DNA from: Ruminococcus sp.
Lineage (GTDB): Bacteria; Bacillota; Clostridia; Oscillospirales; Ruminococcaceae
Length of the DNA stretch: 64,000 nt
NCBI GenBank assembly: GCA_014799785.1
Contig: JAAVHI010000026.1
Location: 39,588 to 103,587, forward strand
Reading direction: 5' to 3'
Shown here: in pieces, positions 7,249-16,035 of the stretch
Numbering within the stretch: position 1 is the first letter of the stretch
Layout of the letters: each line of letters starts with the position of its first letter
Translations under genes and position numbers: made by a program
Notes under the pieces: model-generated
What the model was told of the DNA's origin: nothing
What the model saw: only the letters and a program-made list of their open reading frames with translations
Database searches by the model: none

Positions 7249-8352
7249 ATGGAACGAAAAATAATTTGTACAAGCTGCGACCGTGAAATTGACAGTGACG
7301 AAAGGACCTACACAATTCACGGAGACATTATTTGCGAGGATTGCGCTGACGGAAAAACTGTTGTCTGCGACAGGTGCGGGGAACGTATTTGTGACAGCGA
7401 AAATGAGGGCGACGAAAACATTACGCTGTGTACCTCATGTTATGATAATTATTATACGACCTGCGAGATTTGCAATGCGGTAATAAATACCGACGATGCA
7501 AGTTATGACGATGGCGACAGGTCGTACTGTGACGAGTGCTACAATAAGCATTGCGGGTCTATTCACAATTACAGCTACAAGCCTGAGCTGGTATTTTACG
7601 GTAATGGTGACAGGTTTTTCGGTGTTGAGCTTGAGATAGACAATGGCGGAAAATTAAGTGCTAATGCAGAACGCATATTGAATGCGGGAAATGTTTCTGC
7701 CGAACATATTTACATAAAATCTGACGGAAGTCTTGACGACGGAATGGAGATTGTTACACACCCTATGACGTTGAATTATCATATAAATTATATGCCTTGG
7801 CGTGAGATTATGCAGGAAGCGATTAGGCTGGGATACCACTCTCACCGAACAAATACCTGCGGTCTGCATATTCATGTGGGTAAAAAATCTTTGGGCGATA
7901 CTTGTGAATTGCAGGAGGAAAGAATTTCTCGGATATTGTATTTTGTGGAACATCATTGGGAGGAACTGCTGAAATTCAGCAGGCGGACGGAATCGCAGAT
8001 GAACAAGTGGGCGGCGAGGTACGGTTACAAGAACGATCCGTCGGAGATGATCGAACACGCTAAGAAAACTGGAAACGGTCGGCATAGCTGCGTTAATATC
8101 TCAAATTACGACACAATTGAATTCCGTATGTTTCGCGGTACTTTGAAATTAAACAGTTTAATTGCGGCAATTCAGCTTGTGGATATTATTTGTGAGATGG
8201 CTGTCACGTTCAATGATGTGGAAATAAAGCCTATTGGCTGGACGGAATTTGTGGAAAGTATTGACATCAAAAAGTATCCCGAATTGATTATCTATTTAAA
8301 GGAACGGCGGCTGTATGTCAATGAACCTATGGAAAGCGAGGAGGATGTCTGA
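7249..8352 (+). CDS. zinc-finger N-terminus fused to a GS-fold amidoligase
   Basis: A 367-residue protein. Residues ~8-105 contain at least six Cys-x2-Cys pairs (CTSC, CEDC, CDRC, CTSC, CEIC, CDEC), a treble-clef/LIM-like metal region. The rest matches the 'putative amidoligase' family with a glutamine-synthetase-like fold: FFGVELEIDNG (metal-binding Glu pair), SDGSLDDGMEIVTHP, the CGLHIHVGK histidine motif and a final TIEFRMFRGTL. Such enzymes are predicted to form amide bonds between amino acids or peptides using ATP. The stop codon overlaps the start of the amidotransferase gene by one base (TGATG), so the two are coupled and probably form an enzyme pair. Confidence 0.85.
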   Translation: MERKIICTSCDREIDSDERTYTIHGDIICEDCADGKTVVCDRCGERICDSENEGDENITLCTSCYDNYYTTCEICNAVINTDDASYDDGDRSYCDECYNKHCGSIHNYSYKPELVFYGNGDRFFGVELEIDNGGKLSANAERILNAGNVSAEHIYIKSDGSLDDGMEIVTHPMTLNYHINYMPWREIMQEAIRLGYHSHRTNTCGLHIHVGKKSLGDTCELQEERISRILYFVEHHWEELLKFSRRTESQMNKWAARYGYKNDPSEMIEHAKKTGNGRHSCVNISNYDTIEFRMFRGTLKLNSLIAAIQLVDIICEMAVTFNDVEIKPIGWTEFVESIDIKKYPELIIYLKERRLYVNEPMESEEDV

Positions 8353-9251
8353 TGTGCGCTTTGTTTGGGTTGATCGACTATGGAAATAGATTCTCGGCAA
8401 AGCAGAGAACTAAAATTATTTCTATTTTGTCGGAAGAATGCGAGGTCAGAGGCACGGACGCTACGGGAATTGCATACAATTCAAACGGCAAACTGCACAT
8501 TTTCAAACGTGCCGTTCCTGCTCATAAAATGCGGTACAGACTGCCCGAGAATGCCAACATAATTATGGGGCATACCCGAATGACTACTCAGGGTTCGGAA
8601 AAATTTAATTACAATAATCACCCCTTTTTAGGTACTGCAAACGGTGTAAATTTTGCTCTTGCGCATAATGGCGTTCTGCATAATGACAAGCTTTTGAGAA
8701 AAACTGAAAATCTTCCCAAAACTCACATTCAAACTGACAGTTATGTGGCGGTACAGCTTATAGAGAAAGAAAACACCCTCTGTTCCGAAAGACTTAAAAG
8801 TATGGCTGAAAAAACAGAGGGTTCATTTTGCTATACTATTCTTAGCGATAGGAACGAGCTGTATATTGTCAAGGGTGATAATCCTATTGCTTTGTACAAG
8901 TTTGACGGGTTTTATATTTATGCGAGTACCGAGGACATTTTGAAAAATGCTCTGCATGAGTTGAATTTATCGAAGTTCGGCAGGGTCAATATTAATTGCG
9001 GGGATATTCTGGAGCTTGATTCAAACGGCGCTGTTGAGATAGGGCATTTCAGTTTCCGTGATGGGTTTTATGGACGTTATCTTCTTGAAACCGACGAAAG
9101 CTATCTTGAAGAGCTTGCGTTTGTTTACGGTATTGAGCAGGAGGATATTTCGACGCTGCTTGAATTTGGCTATGATGTGTTTGACATTGAGGAAATATTA
9201 TGCTGTCCCGATATGGCGCAGGAATATCTTGACTATATCAGAATGAGGTGA
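8352..9251 (+). CDS. class II glutamine amidotransferase-like protein
   Basis: This 299-residue protein begins MCALFG, leaving Cys2 as the N-terminal nucleophile once Met is removed, as in Ntn-type glutaminases. Further family motifs are RGTDATGIA, the GHTRMTTQG arginine region, LAHNGVLHN and the D-S/T pair in HIQTDSYVAV. The C-terminal ~100 residues are acidic and outside the glutaminase fold. It is translated directly after the amidoligase. The expected role is to release ammonia from glutamine for amide formation by the partner, as reported for other amidoligase gene clusters; the substrate is unknown. Confidence 0.88.
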   Translation: MCALFGLIDYGNRFSAKQRTKIISILSEECEVRGTDATGIAYNSNGKLHIFKRAVPAHKMRYRLPENANIIMGHTRMTTQGSEKFNYNNHPFLGTANGVNFALAHNGVLHNDKLLRKTENLPKTHIQTDSYVAVQLIEKENTLCSERLKSMAEKTEGSFCYTILSDRNELYIVKGDNPIALYKFDGFYIYASTEDILKNALHELNLSKFGRVNINCGDILELDSNGAVEIGHFSFRDGFYGRYLLETDESYLEELAFVYGIEQEDISTLLEFGYDVFDIEEILCCPDMAQEYLDYIRMR

Positions 9252-9254
9252 AAA

Positions 9255-9291
9255 AATCCGCTTGCCGTTTTGAGCAAGCGGATTATTTTTT
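9255..9291 (+). terminator. Rho-independent terminator ending the mobile-element operon
   Basis: An 11-bp perfect stem (9255-9265 with 9274-9284) is flanked by A residues before and six T residues after. It can therefore work in both directions between the convergent genes ending at 9251 and 9546. Confidence 0.85.
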
Positions 9292-9297
9292 GAAAAT

Positions 9298-9408
9298 TCC
9301 CAATAGGGTTGTTGTTTATTTTGGAACGTTTCAAAATGTGAAAACTAACTCTATTGGGACGAATTTTATGCAGAAAAAAGCGTCCCGTTAGAGTATAGGC
9401 TATTGGGA
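9298..9408. repeat. three copies of a 9-bp motif (one inverted)
   Basis: TCCCAATAG occurs at 9298-9306, and its reverse complement CTATTGGGA at 9351-9359 and 9400-9408. The segment has no gene and lies right after the last plus-strand gene of the mobile module. It could be recombinase or regulator binding sites near an element edge. No flanking target duplication is visible. Confidence 0.45.
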
Positions 9409-9545
9409 TAGGCAACTCAGTGACAACATATTCTACTCATTTTCCAATTTTTTATTTAATTCTTTTATTAGTTTTTAAATATAACAAGATGACTGACATT
9501 GTTTGTAGTATACCGTATGTTCAAAAAAACCAAGATATTATGTAA

Positions 9546-10442
9546 CTAAGGTGTATCATCTGTATTAGTCTGGTCGGTTATAGTATTATTCTGTTCTGTT
9601 GATTGTGGATTGTATTGTGACATAATTCCTCGCATTTGAGATATCCCCATCTTTTCCCAACTATATGCACTCCGATCAATTCCCGAAATGGAATCTTGTA
9701 AATTTCTAAATGTCGTTGGAATTACTACTACCTTTTGAGATATATCGATTACATTTTCAATTCCATCTCTTTTTACTTCTATACGACGATCATTGTATAT
9801 TTCAATTTCATAAACATATGTAATTCTTTGATTTGCTAATGTAGAGTACTCTATTCGACATTCAAACTTTAGGGTACTCGATATCTTATCGTCATTCATA
9901 GAAAGAATTTTCTCGAATTGAGTTTGGTCTTCAATTTTTATAATGATACTCTCACGTCCACGCAAAAAAGTTGCACTATTGCTTGTATTATACGTCCACA
10001 TAGCATCTGTGTCCCTATTTCGTAAAACAGTTTTTGTGCTTATTGTGACATCATTAATATCAATATCCGTCTTATTTTCAATTATGAGCAATCGGCAAGT
10101 TTGACATGATCGTTTTTGAATATCATCATAAAAATCAAATCCATCTTCTCCAGAAAAAAGCAAAACTCTGTTATAATCATTTTGCACAATAAGTTTGTCC
10201 AATAATCCTGTAAACTTCGTCAAAATTAGCGTTGGCTTTATAACAACAAACTTACTTCGTTTAAATTCTTCTTTTCGTTCATTTTCAAATTTTATAGCCT
10301 GTTCTTTTAATTGTTTCTTTGTTCGACTATTTGTATAAATAACAGCAGCCATTGTTGCAATAGCTGTTAGAATACCAGTGAAAATAGTTGCACCAAATCC
10401 CCACCAGTCTGTAGCAACATGTACTATCTCATTCTCATTCAT
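9546..10442 (-). CDS. single-span membrane protein of unknown function, 298 aa
   Basis: The start is ATG 10442 with GAGAGGAGG 9 bp upstream; a TTG further up overlaps that site and is rejected. The N-terminal ~20 residues face outward, one membrane span follows (FGATIFTGILTAIATMAAV), then a basic coiled segment and a long cytosolic domain with many beta-type stretches and a CQTC pair. Span plus coiled region plus beta domain is an arrangement also seen in the protein encoded at 24877, though the sequences are not clearly related. No family recognised. Confidence 0.6.
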   Translation of the reverse strand: MNENEIVHVATDWWGFGATIFTGILTAIATMAAVIYTNSRTKKQLKEQAIKFENERKEEFKRSKFVVIKPTLILTKFTGLLDKLIVQNDYNRVLLFSGEDGFDFYDDIQKRSCQTCRLLIIENKTDIDINDVTISTKTVLRNRDTDAMWTYNTSNSATFLRGRESIIIKIEDQTQFEKILSMNDDKISSTLKFECRIEYSTLANQRITYVYEIEIYNDRRIEVKRDGIENVIDISQKVVVIPTTFRNLQDSISGIDRSAYSWEKMGISQMRGIMSQYNPQSTEQNNTITDQTNTDDTP

Positions 10443-10706
10443 TATTGTCGAACCTCCTCTCAAATATTATACTTTGAAAAACAACAATTCACGCAAGAAA
10501 TGTTTTTTCAAGATAATCTAATATCTTGCCAATATATCAGCTTTTTTAAGACAACTTATTTTATTAAATAACTTAAATATGATGATTTTTTATTCAATCT
10601 CTTTAGGTAATTAATTATATTGCATATCAGATTTAGTTATCAAAACGTTGAAATCATTATTGCAATAAATAGGTTCATATGAAATATGTAAATTATATTT
10701 GAAAAA

Positions 10707-10895
10707 TCAGACGGTATTTCCTTTTACCGTATATTTACTGCAAATTTGTGCAATAGCTTCATCCTTTGAGGTAACTCCGTCAATTACCAGATCAGCTAAA
10801 TTTATAGCCTCTTTAGACGGATTCAATCCCTCTATATTCAGCGAAGCCACAAGACTTCTGTTAAGATTTTCACGTGGAATATATTTATCATTCAT
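10707..10895 (-). CDS. VbhA-like antitoxin (Fic inhibitor), orphan
   Basis: A 62-residue protein matching the antitoxin VbhA family. It has a helix with SLNIEGLNPSKEA, containing the Fic-inhibitory signature (S/T)xxxE(G/N) as SLNIEG, followed by LVIDGVTSKDEAIAQICSKY. VbhA-type antitoxins insert this Glu into the ATP pocket of a Fic AMP-transferase. ATG 10895 is chosen because AAGGGG lies 8 bp upstream. No Fic gene is adjacent; the nearest is at 21073-22119 and has its own inhibitory helix. The gene is divergent from the serine recombinase. Confidence 0.8.
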   Translation of the reverse strand: MNDKYIPRENLNRSLVASLNIEGLNPSKEAINLADLVIDGVTSKDEAIAQICSKYTVKGNTV

Positions 10896-10964
10896 TGTAT
10901 TCACCCCTTATGGGGTTATTATATCACATTTTAAATTTAAAATCAAGAGAAAGGAATGATTTTT

Positions 10965-11519
10965 ATGAAAGTTGGTTACGTTCGTGTATCAACTGTGGAG
11001 CAGAATACGACTCGGCAGGAGGTGCTTATGAAACAGCTTGGTGTTGAAAAAGTTTACATTGACAAGATTTCGGGTAAGTCAGCAGACCGTCCGCAGCTTC
11101 GAGAGATGCTGTCATTTGTGCGAAACGGTGATACGGTTATGGTTGAGGCTATTTCAAGGTTCGCAAGAAATACCAAGGACCTGTTGGAGCTTATTGACGT
11201 TTTGCAAAAGAAAGGCGTGGAGTTTATCAGTCAGAAAGAAAAAATTGATACTTCCACGTCAACGGGACGTTTTATGCTGACGGTGTTTGCGGCTGTTGCG
11301 GAACTGGAACGCGGGTACTTGCTTGACCGTCAGAAAGAGGGGATTGCTGTTGCGAGGTCGCAGGGAAAGCACAAGGGAAGAAAGCCCATAGCCGTTGATG
11401 AACAGCTATGGGTGGGGTTGTTTCCTATTTGGAAAAATGGGGAGATTTCTTCGACAGAGTTCATGCGGAGAATGGGGATCAGTAATAGTACGTTTTATAG
11501 GAGAATTAAGTTACGATAA
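10965..11519 (+). CDS. serine recombinase (resolvase/invertase family)
   Basis: A 184-residue small serine recombinase. The N-terminal VGYVRVST holds the catalytic serine, followed by DKISGKSADRPQL, the EAISRFARN arginine motif and FAAVAELERGYLLDRQKEGI. The C-terminal ~45 residues are a Hin-type helix-turn-helix (STEFMRRMGISNSTFYRRI). ATG 10965 is preferred over 10956 because AAAGGA directly abuts the earlier ATG. It could invert or resolve DNA segments. A decayed copy of its 3' end lies at 20960-21051. Confidence 0.93.
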   Translation: MKVGYVRVSTVEQNTTRQEVLMKQLGVEKVYIDKISGKSADRPQLREMLSFVRNGDTVMVEAISRFARNTKDLLELIDVLQKKGVEFISQKEKIDTSTSTGRFMLTVFAAVAELERGYLLDRQKEGIAVARSQGKHKGRKPIAVDEQLWVGLFPIWKNGEISSTEFMRRMGISNSTFYRRIKLR

Positions 11520-11753
11520 AAGTATTCTTGGTTTTTTCAAGAATGAAAATGTAACATATCTGTGGATATGAATTTTTATAGAATACCAAACACAGTCAAT
11601 ACTATATACACATGATAAAAATTAGCGGTTTATTGTTGCGGTTATTCTACTAATTTTGATTAATTAGTATAGCATTAAACTTTTATGATATAAAAATTTT
11701 GACCATTGTCATAATTTAATTGTAAATATTTTTCAAATGTTTTCTTTATTGTA

Positions 11754-11782
11754 TTGACTTTGATCATAATTATATGTATAAT
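11754..11782 (+). promoter_or_regulatory. sigma-A promoter of the AbiE pair
   Basis: TTGACT (11754-11759), a 17-bp spacer and TATAAT (11777-11782) lie 30 bp before the abiEi start. The surrounding gene-free stretch (11520-11812) is very A+T-rich and holds nothing else I can identify. Confidence 0.8.
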
Positions 11783-11812
11783 ATTATTAAGTTATTGTAA
11801 CGAGGTGAGTGA

Positions 11813-12406
11813 ATGGATTTCATGACTGAGCTTTCTGCCATTGCAAAGGAAAATGGCGGTATTATCGAAACAAAAATTGCGGCGCAGCATGGCATCTCTA
11901 AGGCAATGCTCTATAAGATGTGCAAAGAAGAAAAAATCCATCGCATCGTAAAAGGACAGTACATTCTTCCTGACGATATGCAGGATGAACTACTGTCTAT
12001 ATGCAAGCGTTCGACACAAATTGTTTTCTCTCACGAAACTGCTCTGTATCTTAATGGTATTTCGGATCGAACTCCGTTTGAGCATACTATTACCGCGCCA
12101 TCCGGGTGTATCCCTTCTGCCGCAATCAGGTCAGAATGCAAGGTGTATTACATTAAGCCTGAACTATTCGATCTTGGTAAGACAATCTTGAAAACCCCAG
12201 CAGGAAACGGCGTTCCAGCATACGATCTTGAACGTACAATATGTGATGTGATTCGCAGCCGAAATAAAATTGGAACAGAAACCTTTTTGGCAGCACTGAA
12301 ACTGTATGCAGCCAACTCGAAGAAGGATTTGAATAAGCTGAATTCCTATGCTAAAAAGATGCGAGTGGCAAATGTTCTGCATCAGTATTTGGAGGTGCTT
12401 CTGTGA
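11813..12406 (+). CDS. abiEi: AbiEi-type antitoxin and repressor
   Basis: A 197-residue protein with an N-terminal winged helix (residues ~1-55: GGIIETKIAAQHGISKAMLY, then the RIVKGQYILP wing). A C-terminal AbiEi domain follows (FSHETALYLNGISDR, HTITAPSG, YDLERTICDVIRSR). These features match the antitoxin of the AbiE type IV toxin-antitoxin system, which represses its own promoter and counteracts the AbiEii toxin. It overlaps the toxin gene by 4 bp and follows a consensus promoter. Confidence 0.9.
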   Translation: MDFMTELSAIAKENGGIIETKIAAQHGISKAMLYKMCKEEKIHRIVKGQYILPDDMQDELLSICKRSTQIVFSHETALYLNGISDRTPFEHTITAPSGCIPSAAIRSECKVYYIKPELFDLGKTILKTPAGNGVPAYDLERTICDVIRSRNKIGTETFLAALKLYAANSKKDLNKLNSYAKKMRVANVLHQYLEVLL

Positions 12407-13227
12407 GCAAAGCGATGAGTTTAAAAGCAAATATTCGTAATATCGCAAAACAAAAAAATATACCAGCACAAGTCATCTTGCAGAATTATATGTTTGAGTG
12501 CCTGCTTGTGCGTCTATCAATATCGGAGTATAAAGAAAAGTTTGTTTTGAAAGGTGGTATGCTGATCGCAGCCATTGTTGGTTTAGATAACCGGGCAACA
12601 ATGGATTTAGATACCACACTGAAAAACCTTCCCCTAACACCGGATGCAATCCATAATTCGTTTGAACAAGTCTGTTCTATACATGTTGATGATGGTGTAA
12701 CGTTTGAGATCAGAACGATTTCTCCCATACGTGAGGATGATATTTACGGCGGTTATCGTGTGATGATAAACGCCAAATATGATACGCTGCTGACTCCGCT
12801 TAGCATTGATATTTCTACTGGTGATGTAATCACTCCCCATGCAGTACAGTACCAATTTTCTGAGATTTTTGATGATGAAAAGTCTTATGAACTGTGGGTG
12901 TATAATGTCGAAACTGTTATGGCTGAGAAAATTGAAACCATACTGCGGAGAAGTGTGTTCAACACTCGTCCCAGAGATTTTTACGATGTTTACATATTAG
13001 CAACGACACAAAAATTCGATAGGACTTTGTTTGAAGAAGCACTGAGTGCAACTGCAAGCCATCGTGGAACCGCTCAGCAGATCGCGGATATATCAGGTAT
13101 CCTGCATAACATTGAAGAAAGCCCGGAACTGATAGCCATGTGGGATAAATACCGTAAGCAGTTTGCTTACGCAAAAAATATTGCGTATGAGCAAATTATG
13201 GCTGTTTTGAAAGAACTGGTGGAATGA
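12403..13227 (+). CDS. abiEii: AbiEii-type nucleotidyltransferase toxin
   Basis: A 274-residue protein of the AbiEii/AbiGii DNA-polymerase-beta-like nucleotidyltransferase family. It shows FVLKGGMLIA (nucleotide site), RATMDLDTTL (metal-binding Asp pair), then PLSIDISTGD and EKIETILRR with PRDFYDVYIL. The start is GTG 12403, overlapping the antitoxin stop, with GGAGGTG 7 bp upstream. AbiE pairs give abortive-infection phage resistance and stabilise mobile DNA. About 155 bp separate it from the methyltransferase operon. Confidence 0.9.
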   Translation: MSKAMSLKANIRNIAKQKNIPAQVILQNYMFECLLVRLSISEYKEKFVLKGGMLIAAIVGLDNRATMDLDTTLKNLPLTPDAIHNSFEQVCSIHVDDGVTFEIRTISPIREDDIYGGYRVMINAKYDTLLTPLSIDISTGDVITPHAVQYQFSEIFDDEKSYELWVYNVETVMAEKIETILRRSVFNTRPRDFYDVYILATTQKFDRTLFEEALSATASHRGTAQQIADISGILHNIEESPELIAMWDKYRKQFAYAKNIAYEQIMAVLKELVE

Positions 13228-13382
13228 CAACAGTGCGCTCCTGATTCGAAACAACTTATCATATGACACATGGAGGATTCTAGTGCACTAACTATTTCCA
13301 TTTGACATACGATTTTTAATAAATGGTCTATCCTTACGGCGAAATAGCATGCAAATTAAAATTTCTATTGGAGGTAAAAGAA

Positions 13383-14309
13383 ATGCCTATAAATATAGTT
13401 TCCAATTTCGAACAGGGAGTGTTGCCGGACGTAACCATAACGCAATTGTTTTTGATGGATGTTGAGCAATTTCTTGATTCACTCCCGCCAGAGCCTATTT
13501 TTGATCTTGTTGTCACATCTCCTCCATATAACATTGGTAAAGAGTATGAAAAACAAATGTCTCTTGATGATTATGTAGCATGGCAAAAAAGAATTGTAAA
13601 AAAAATATATCCGCGGCTTAAGAATAATGGAAGTATCTGTTGGCAGGTTGGAAACTATGTTGAAAACGGTAGTATTACTCCTCTTGATATTGAACTTGCG
13701 CCAATCTTTAAGGAATTGAAACTGCATTTGCGCAATAGAATAATTTGGCATTTTGGACACGGATTACATAATAAAAATCGCTTTAGTGGACGATATGAAG
13801 TTATTATGTGGTATACAAAAAGCGATGTTTATACCTTTAATCTTGATGATGTCCGCGTTCCGTCAAAATATCCCAGTAAGCGTAGTTATCGTGGGGAGAA
13901 TAAAGGAAAACTATCTGGTAATCCCAAAGGGAAAAATCCGGAAGATGTCTGGGAAATACCAAATGTAAAAGGTAATCATGTCGAAAAAACAAGTCACCCC
14001 TGTCAGTTCCCGGTTGGATTGATCGAAAAACTAATCCTTGCTTTGACAAATGAGAATGATCTTGTATTTGATCCGTTTTCTGGCGTTGCGTCATCCGGCG
14101 TTGCTGCCCTGCTTCATAAACGGCACTTCTGGGGGTGTGAGATTATGGAGGAATATGTCAATCTTGGCAAAGAGCGGCTTGAACAGACTGTCTCAGGAAA
14201 AATCAGATACCGCCCGTATGACAAGCCAATTTACGACGCAAAGACAAGCGCGCTGTCAAAGATTCCTGACGAATGGAAGGAGACAAATAATGAGAACGCA
14301 GATATATGA
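13383..14309 (+). CDS. DNA methyltransferase, beta-type (N4-C/N6-A)
   Basis: A 308-residue amino-methyltransferase with motif IV TSPPYN near residue 45 and the AdoMet motif I DPFSGVASSGVAA near the C-terminus. The catalytic motif preceding motif I is the permuted beta-class order. A variable region (residues ~130-210, lysine/glycine-rich) probably holds target recognition. ATG 13383 follows GGAGGT; an upstream ATG at 13323 lacks a site. The last 20 bp overlap the putative endonuclease gene, the normal layout of a type II modification gene with its restriction partner. Confidence 0.92.
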   Translation: MPINIVSNFEQGVLPDVTITQLFLMDVEQFLDSLPPEPIFDLVVTSPPYNIGKEYEKQMSLDDYVAWQKRIVKKIYPRLKNNGSICWQVGNYVENGSITPLDIELAPIFKELKLHLRNRIIWHFGHGLHNKNRFSGRYEVIMWYTKSDVYTFNLDDVRVPSKYPSKRSYRGENKGKLSGNPKGKNPEDVWEIPNVKGNHVEKTSHPCQFPVGLIEKLILALTNENDLVFDPFSGVASSGVAALLHKRHFWGCEIMEEYVNLGKERLEQTVSGKIRYRPYDKPIYDAKTSALSKIPDEWKETNNENADI

Positions 14310-14760
14310 GCATCGAAGTGGACTAAAGGTAGTTCCTAATGATATTGTGGACGATGTGAAGAGGGTAATATGGGATATAAATCCTGAATTATCGAAGAAA
14401 ACAGTAGCTAACATTAAAAAAGAAGCACGTGAAAGACTAGAAAAGGAAGGGTGGACAGGCGAATATCGCTTAGATGCTACTTCAAGAATTACTATCTCAT
14501 CATATTTGAGGGGGATTGGTTTGTGCTTTCAGACTGGCAATGTGGGGCGCATTTATGCAGACCTTTTGAAACTACAAACATTTTATACAAAAGGAAATAT
14601 AACTGCTGGAATTATTCTCATTCCGCAGGTAAAAACCGCAAAAGAACTTGGATCCAATATGGCAAATTACGAACGCCTGATTAGAGAATTGCCAATTTTT
14701 AGTCAAGTAATCACGATGCCAATTGTTGTTATTGGATTTGATGGAACGGAGGCAGAGTAA
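14290..14760 (+). CDS. probable type II restriction endonuclease, BglII/BstYI-like
   Basis: A 156-residue protein coupled to the methyltransferase (20-bp overlap; ATG 14290 behind GAAGGAGAC). The second half looks like the BglII/BstYI group: GLCFQTGNVGRIYADLLKLQ, then a strand-rich AGIILIPQ, KELGSNMANYERLIRELP and PIVVIGFDG. In this group the nuclease centre usually has an acidic residue two positions before the Gln of FQTGN; here a Cys occupies that place, so activity is uncertain. Assignment rests on motif memory and gene order. Confidence 0.65.
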   Translation: MRTQIYEHRSGLKVVPNDIVDDVKRVIWDINPELSKKTVANIKKEARERLEKEGWTGEYRLDATSRITISSYLRGIGLCFQTGNVGRIYADLLKLQTFYTKGNITAGIILIPQVKTAKELGSNMANYERLIRELPIFSQVITMPIVVIGFDGTEAE

Positions 14761-16034
14761 TGGAGTACACATATTCGTTTGGATACCCTAATATGCAGCG
14801 GGTTTTAGCAATTACTGAGGCTTTGAACAATTCTCAAACGGTGGAAAAGTATCAGATTGACTATCGAGGAAAATACCGCCCTCTTTCTGTGATTGAAGTT
14901 CCGATCGAAATGCTTGTGTATCGTATTGAGAATATTAGAACAAAGAGCCTCCAGAAGCAATGGCTGGCACAGCACCGTGATCTTCCCAGAGACTTGTTTG
15001 TTAGTGATCCATTTTCAATTGAAGCACAAGAAACGCAGCACCAAGTACTAAAGTTGCTGATTGACAAAGAAAATCTGCTTAAGACATTCAAAAACAATGA
15101 TAAGCTTCAACAAACCGAACCATTAATATGTTCGAACGATGGAATTGTTGTAAACGGCAATCGTCGACTTTGCGCATGGCGTGAATTATATTATAACAAC
15201 AAAATCAAGTATGCTCATTTTCAAACTGTTCGTGTGGCTGTATTGCCTGATAGCGATCCACAAGGTATGTATGATCTTGAAATAGCATTACAGATTCGTT
15301 CTGATATGAAGGCGGAATATGTATGGCATACAATTGCTGCAGATTATCAGGAAAAATTTGATTTGGGTATGGATATTGGTATTTTAGCAGAAAAACAGAA
15401 TAAAAAACCTGAAGAAATCAGCACTTACATTGAGTGTTATAATTATGCAGCACAGTATCTGGAATCTATAGGTCATCCTGACGAGTGGATGCTGGTAGAT
15501 AAGCAGGAGTACGCATTCAAACAAATTGTAATTGGGCGAAAAAACATTTCCAATCCAGGAGATAAAGAACTATTTCAGGAAATATCAAAAGCCATGCTTC
15601 AAGCTCCCGCAGATGGAGATCGACTCTATAAGCAGATTCCCAAAGTAGTTTCTGGTTTGGCTACAATTGCTCCGAAATTACAGGAAGTTTTCAGTATTAC
15701 AATTCAAGATAATAATGATGATGATTTGGAATTACTGACAGGTGGAGATAATGGCATCGAAAACACAACAAATTCTCAAATTGCCGCAGGAATCCGTATT
15801 GCAGATAATCCAACGCTGGTTGCAAAGACCGTACAATCTGTATTGAACACAACGGAAGAGCTTGAAAAAGAAAAGAAGAAAAAGAGTTTTATTTTCGATC
15901 AGGTTATGAAAGCCGCTACACTGTTGACAAATGCTGTATCAAACCTAGATGATTCGATGAGCAAAGATGGTGTCGGAAAACAACTTGAAAATATTGAAGG
16001 AGCTTGTGTAGCTCTTAAAGATTGGATTAAATAA
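14760..16034 (+). CDS. ParB/sulfiredoxin-like domain protein, 424 aa
   Basis: A 424-residue protein whose start overlaps the previous stop (TAATG). Residues ~45-160 look like a ParB N-terminal (ParB/Srx) domain: VIEVPIEMLVYRIENIR, then ICSNDGIVVNGNRRLCAWRE, where the NGNRR motif is the nucleotide-binding Arg box. The middle is helical; the last ~80 residues form a lysine-rich coiled coil (EELEKEKKKK). ParB-like folds in defence loci act as CTP switches or nucleases. Here it may be a DNA-loading or sensing subunit for the helicase; this is inference. Confidence 0.7.
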   Translation: MEYTYSFGYPNMQRVLAITEALNNSQTVEKYQIDYRGKYRPLSVIEVPIEMLVYRIENIRTKSLQKQWLAQHRDLPRDLFVSDPFSIEAQETQHQVLKLLIDKENLLKTFKNNDKLQQTEPLICSNDGIVVNGNRRLCAWRELYYNNKIKYAHFQTVRVAVLPDSDPQGMYDLEIALQIRSDMKAEYVWHTIAADYQEKFDLGMDIGILAEKQNKKPEEISTYIECYNYAAQYLESIGHPDEWMLVDKQEYAFKQIVIGRKNISNPGDKELFQEISKAMLQAPADGDRLYKQIPKVVSGLATIAPKLQEVFSITIQDNNDDDLELLTGGDNGIENTTNSQIAAGIRIADNPTLVAKTVQSVLNTTEELEKEKKKKSFIFDQVMKAATLLTNAVSNLDDSMSKDGVGKQLENIEGACVALKDWIK

Positions 16035-16035
16035 T

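Noticed and set aside
13302..13331. Promoter for the methyltransferase operon from TTGACA at 13302
   Set aside because: The -35 box is perfect, but no acceptable -10 box occurs at 16-18 bp; possibly an activator-dependent or absent promoter.
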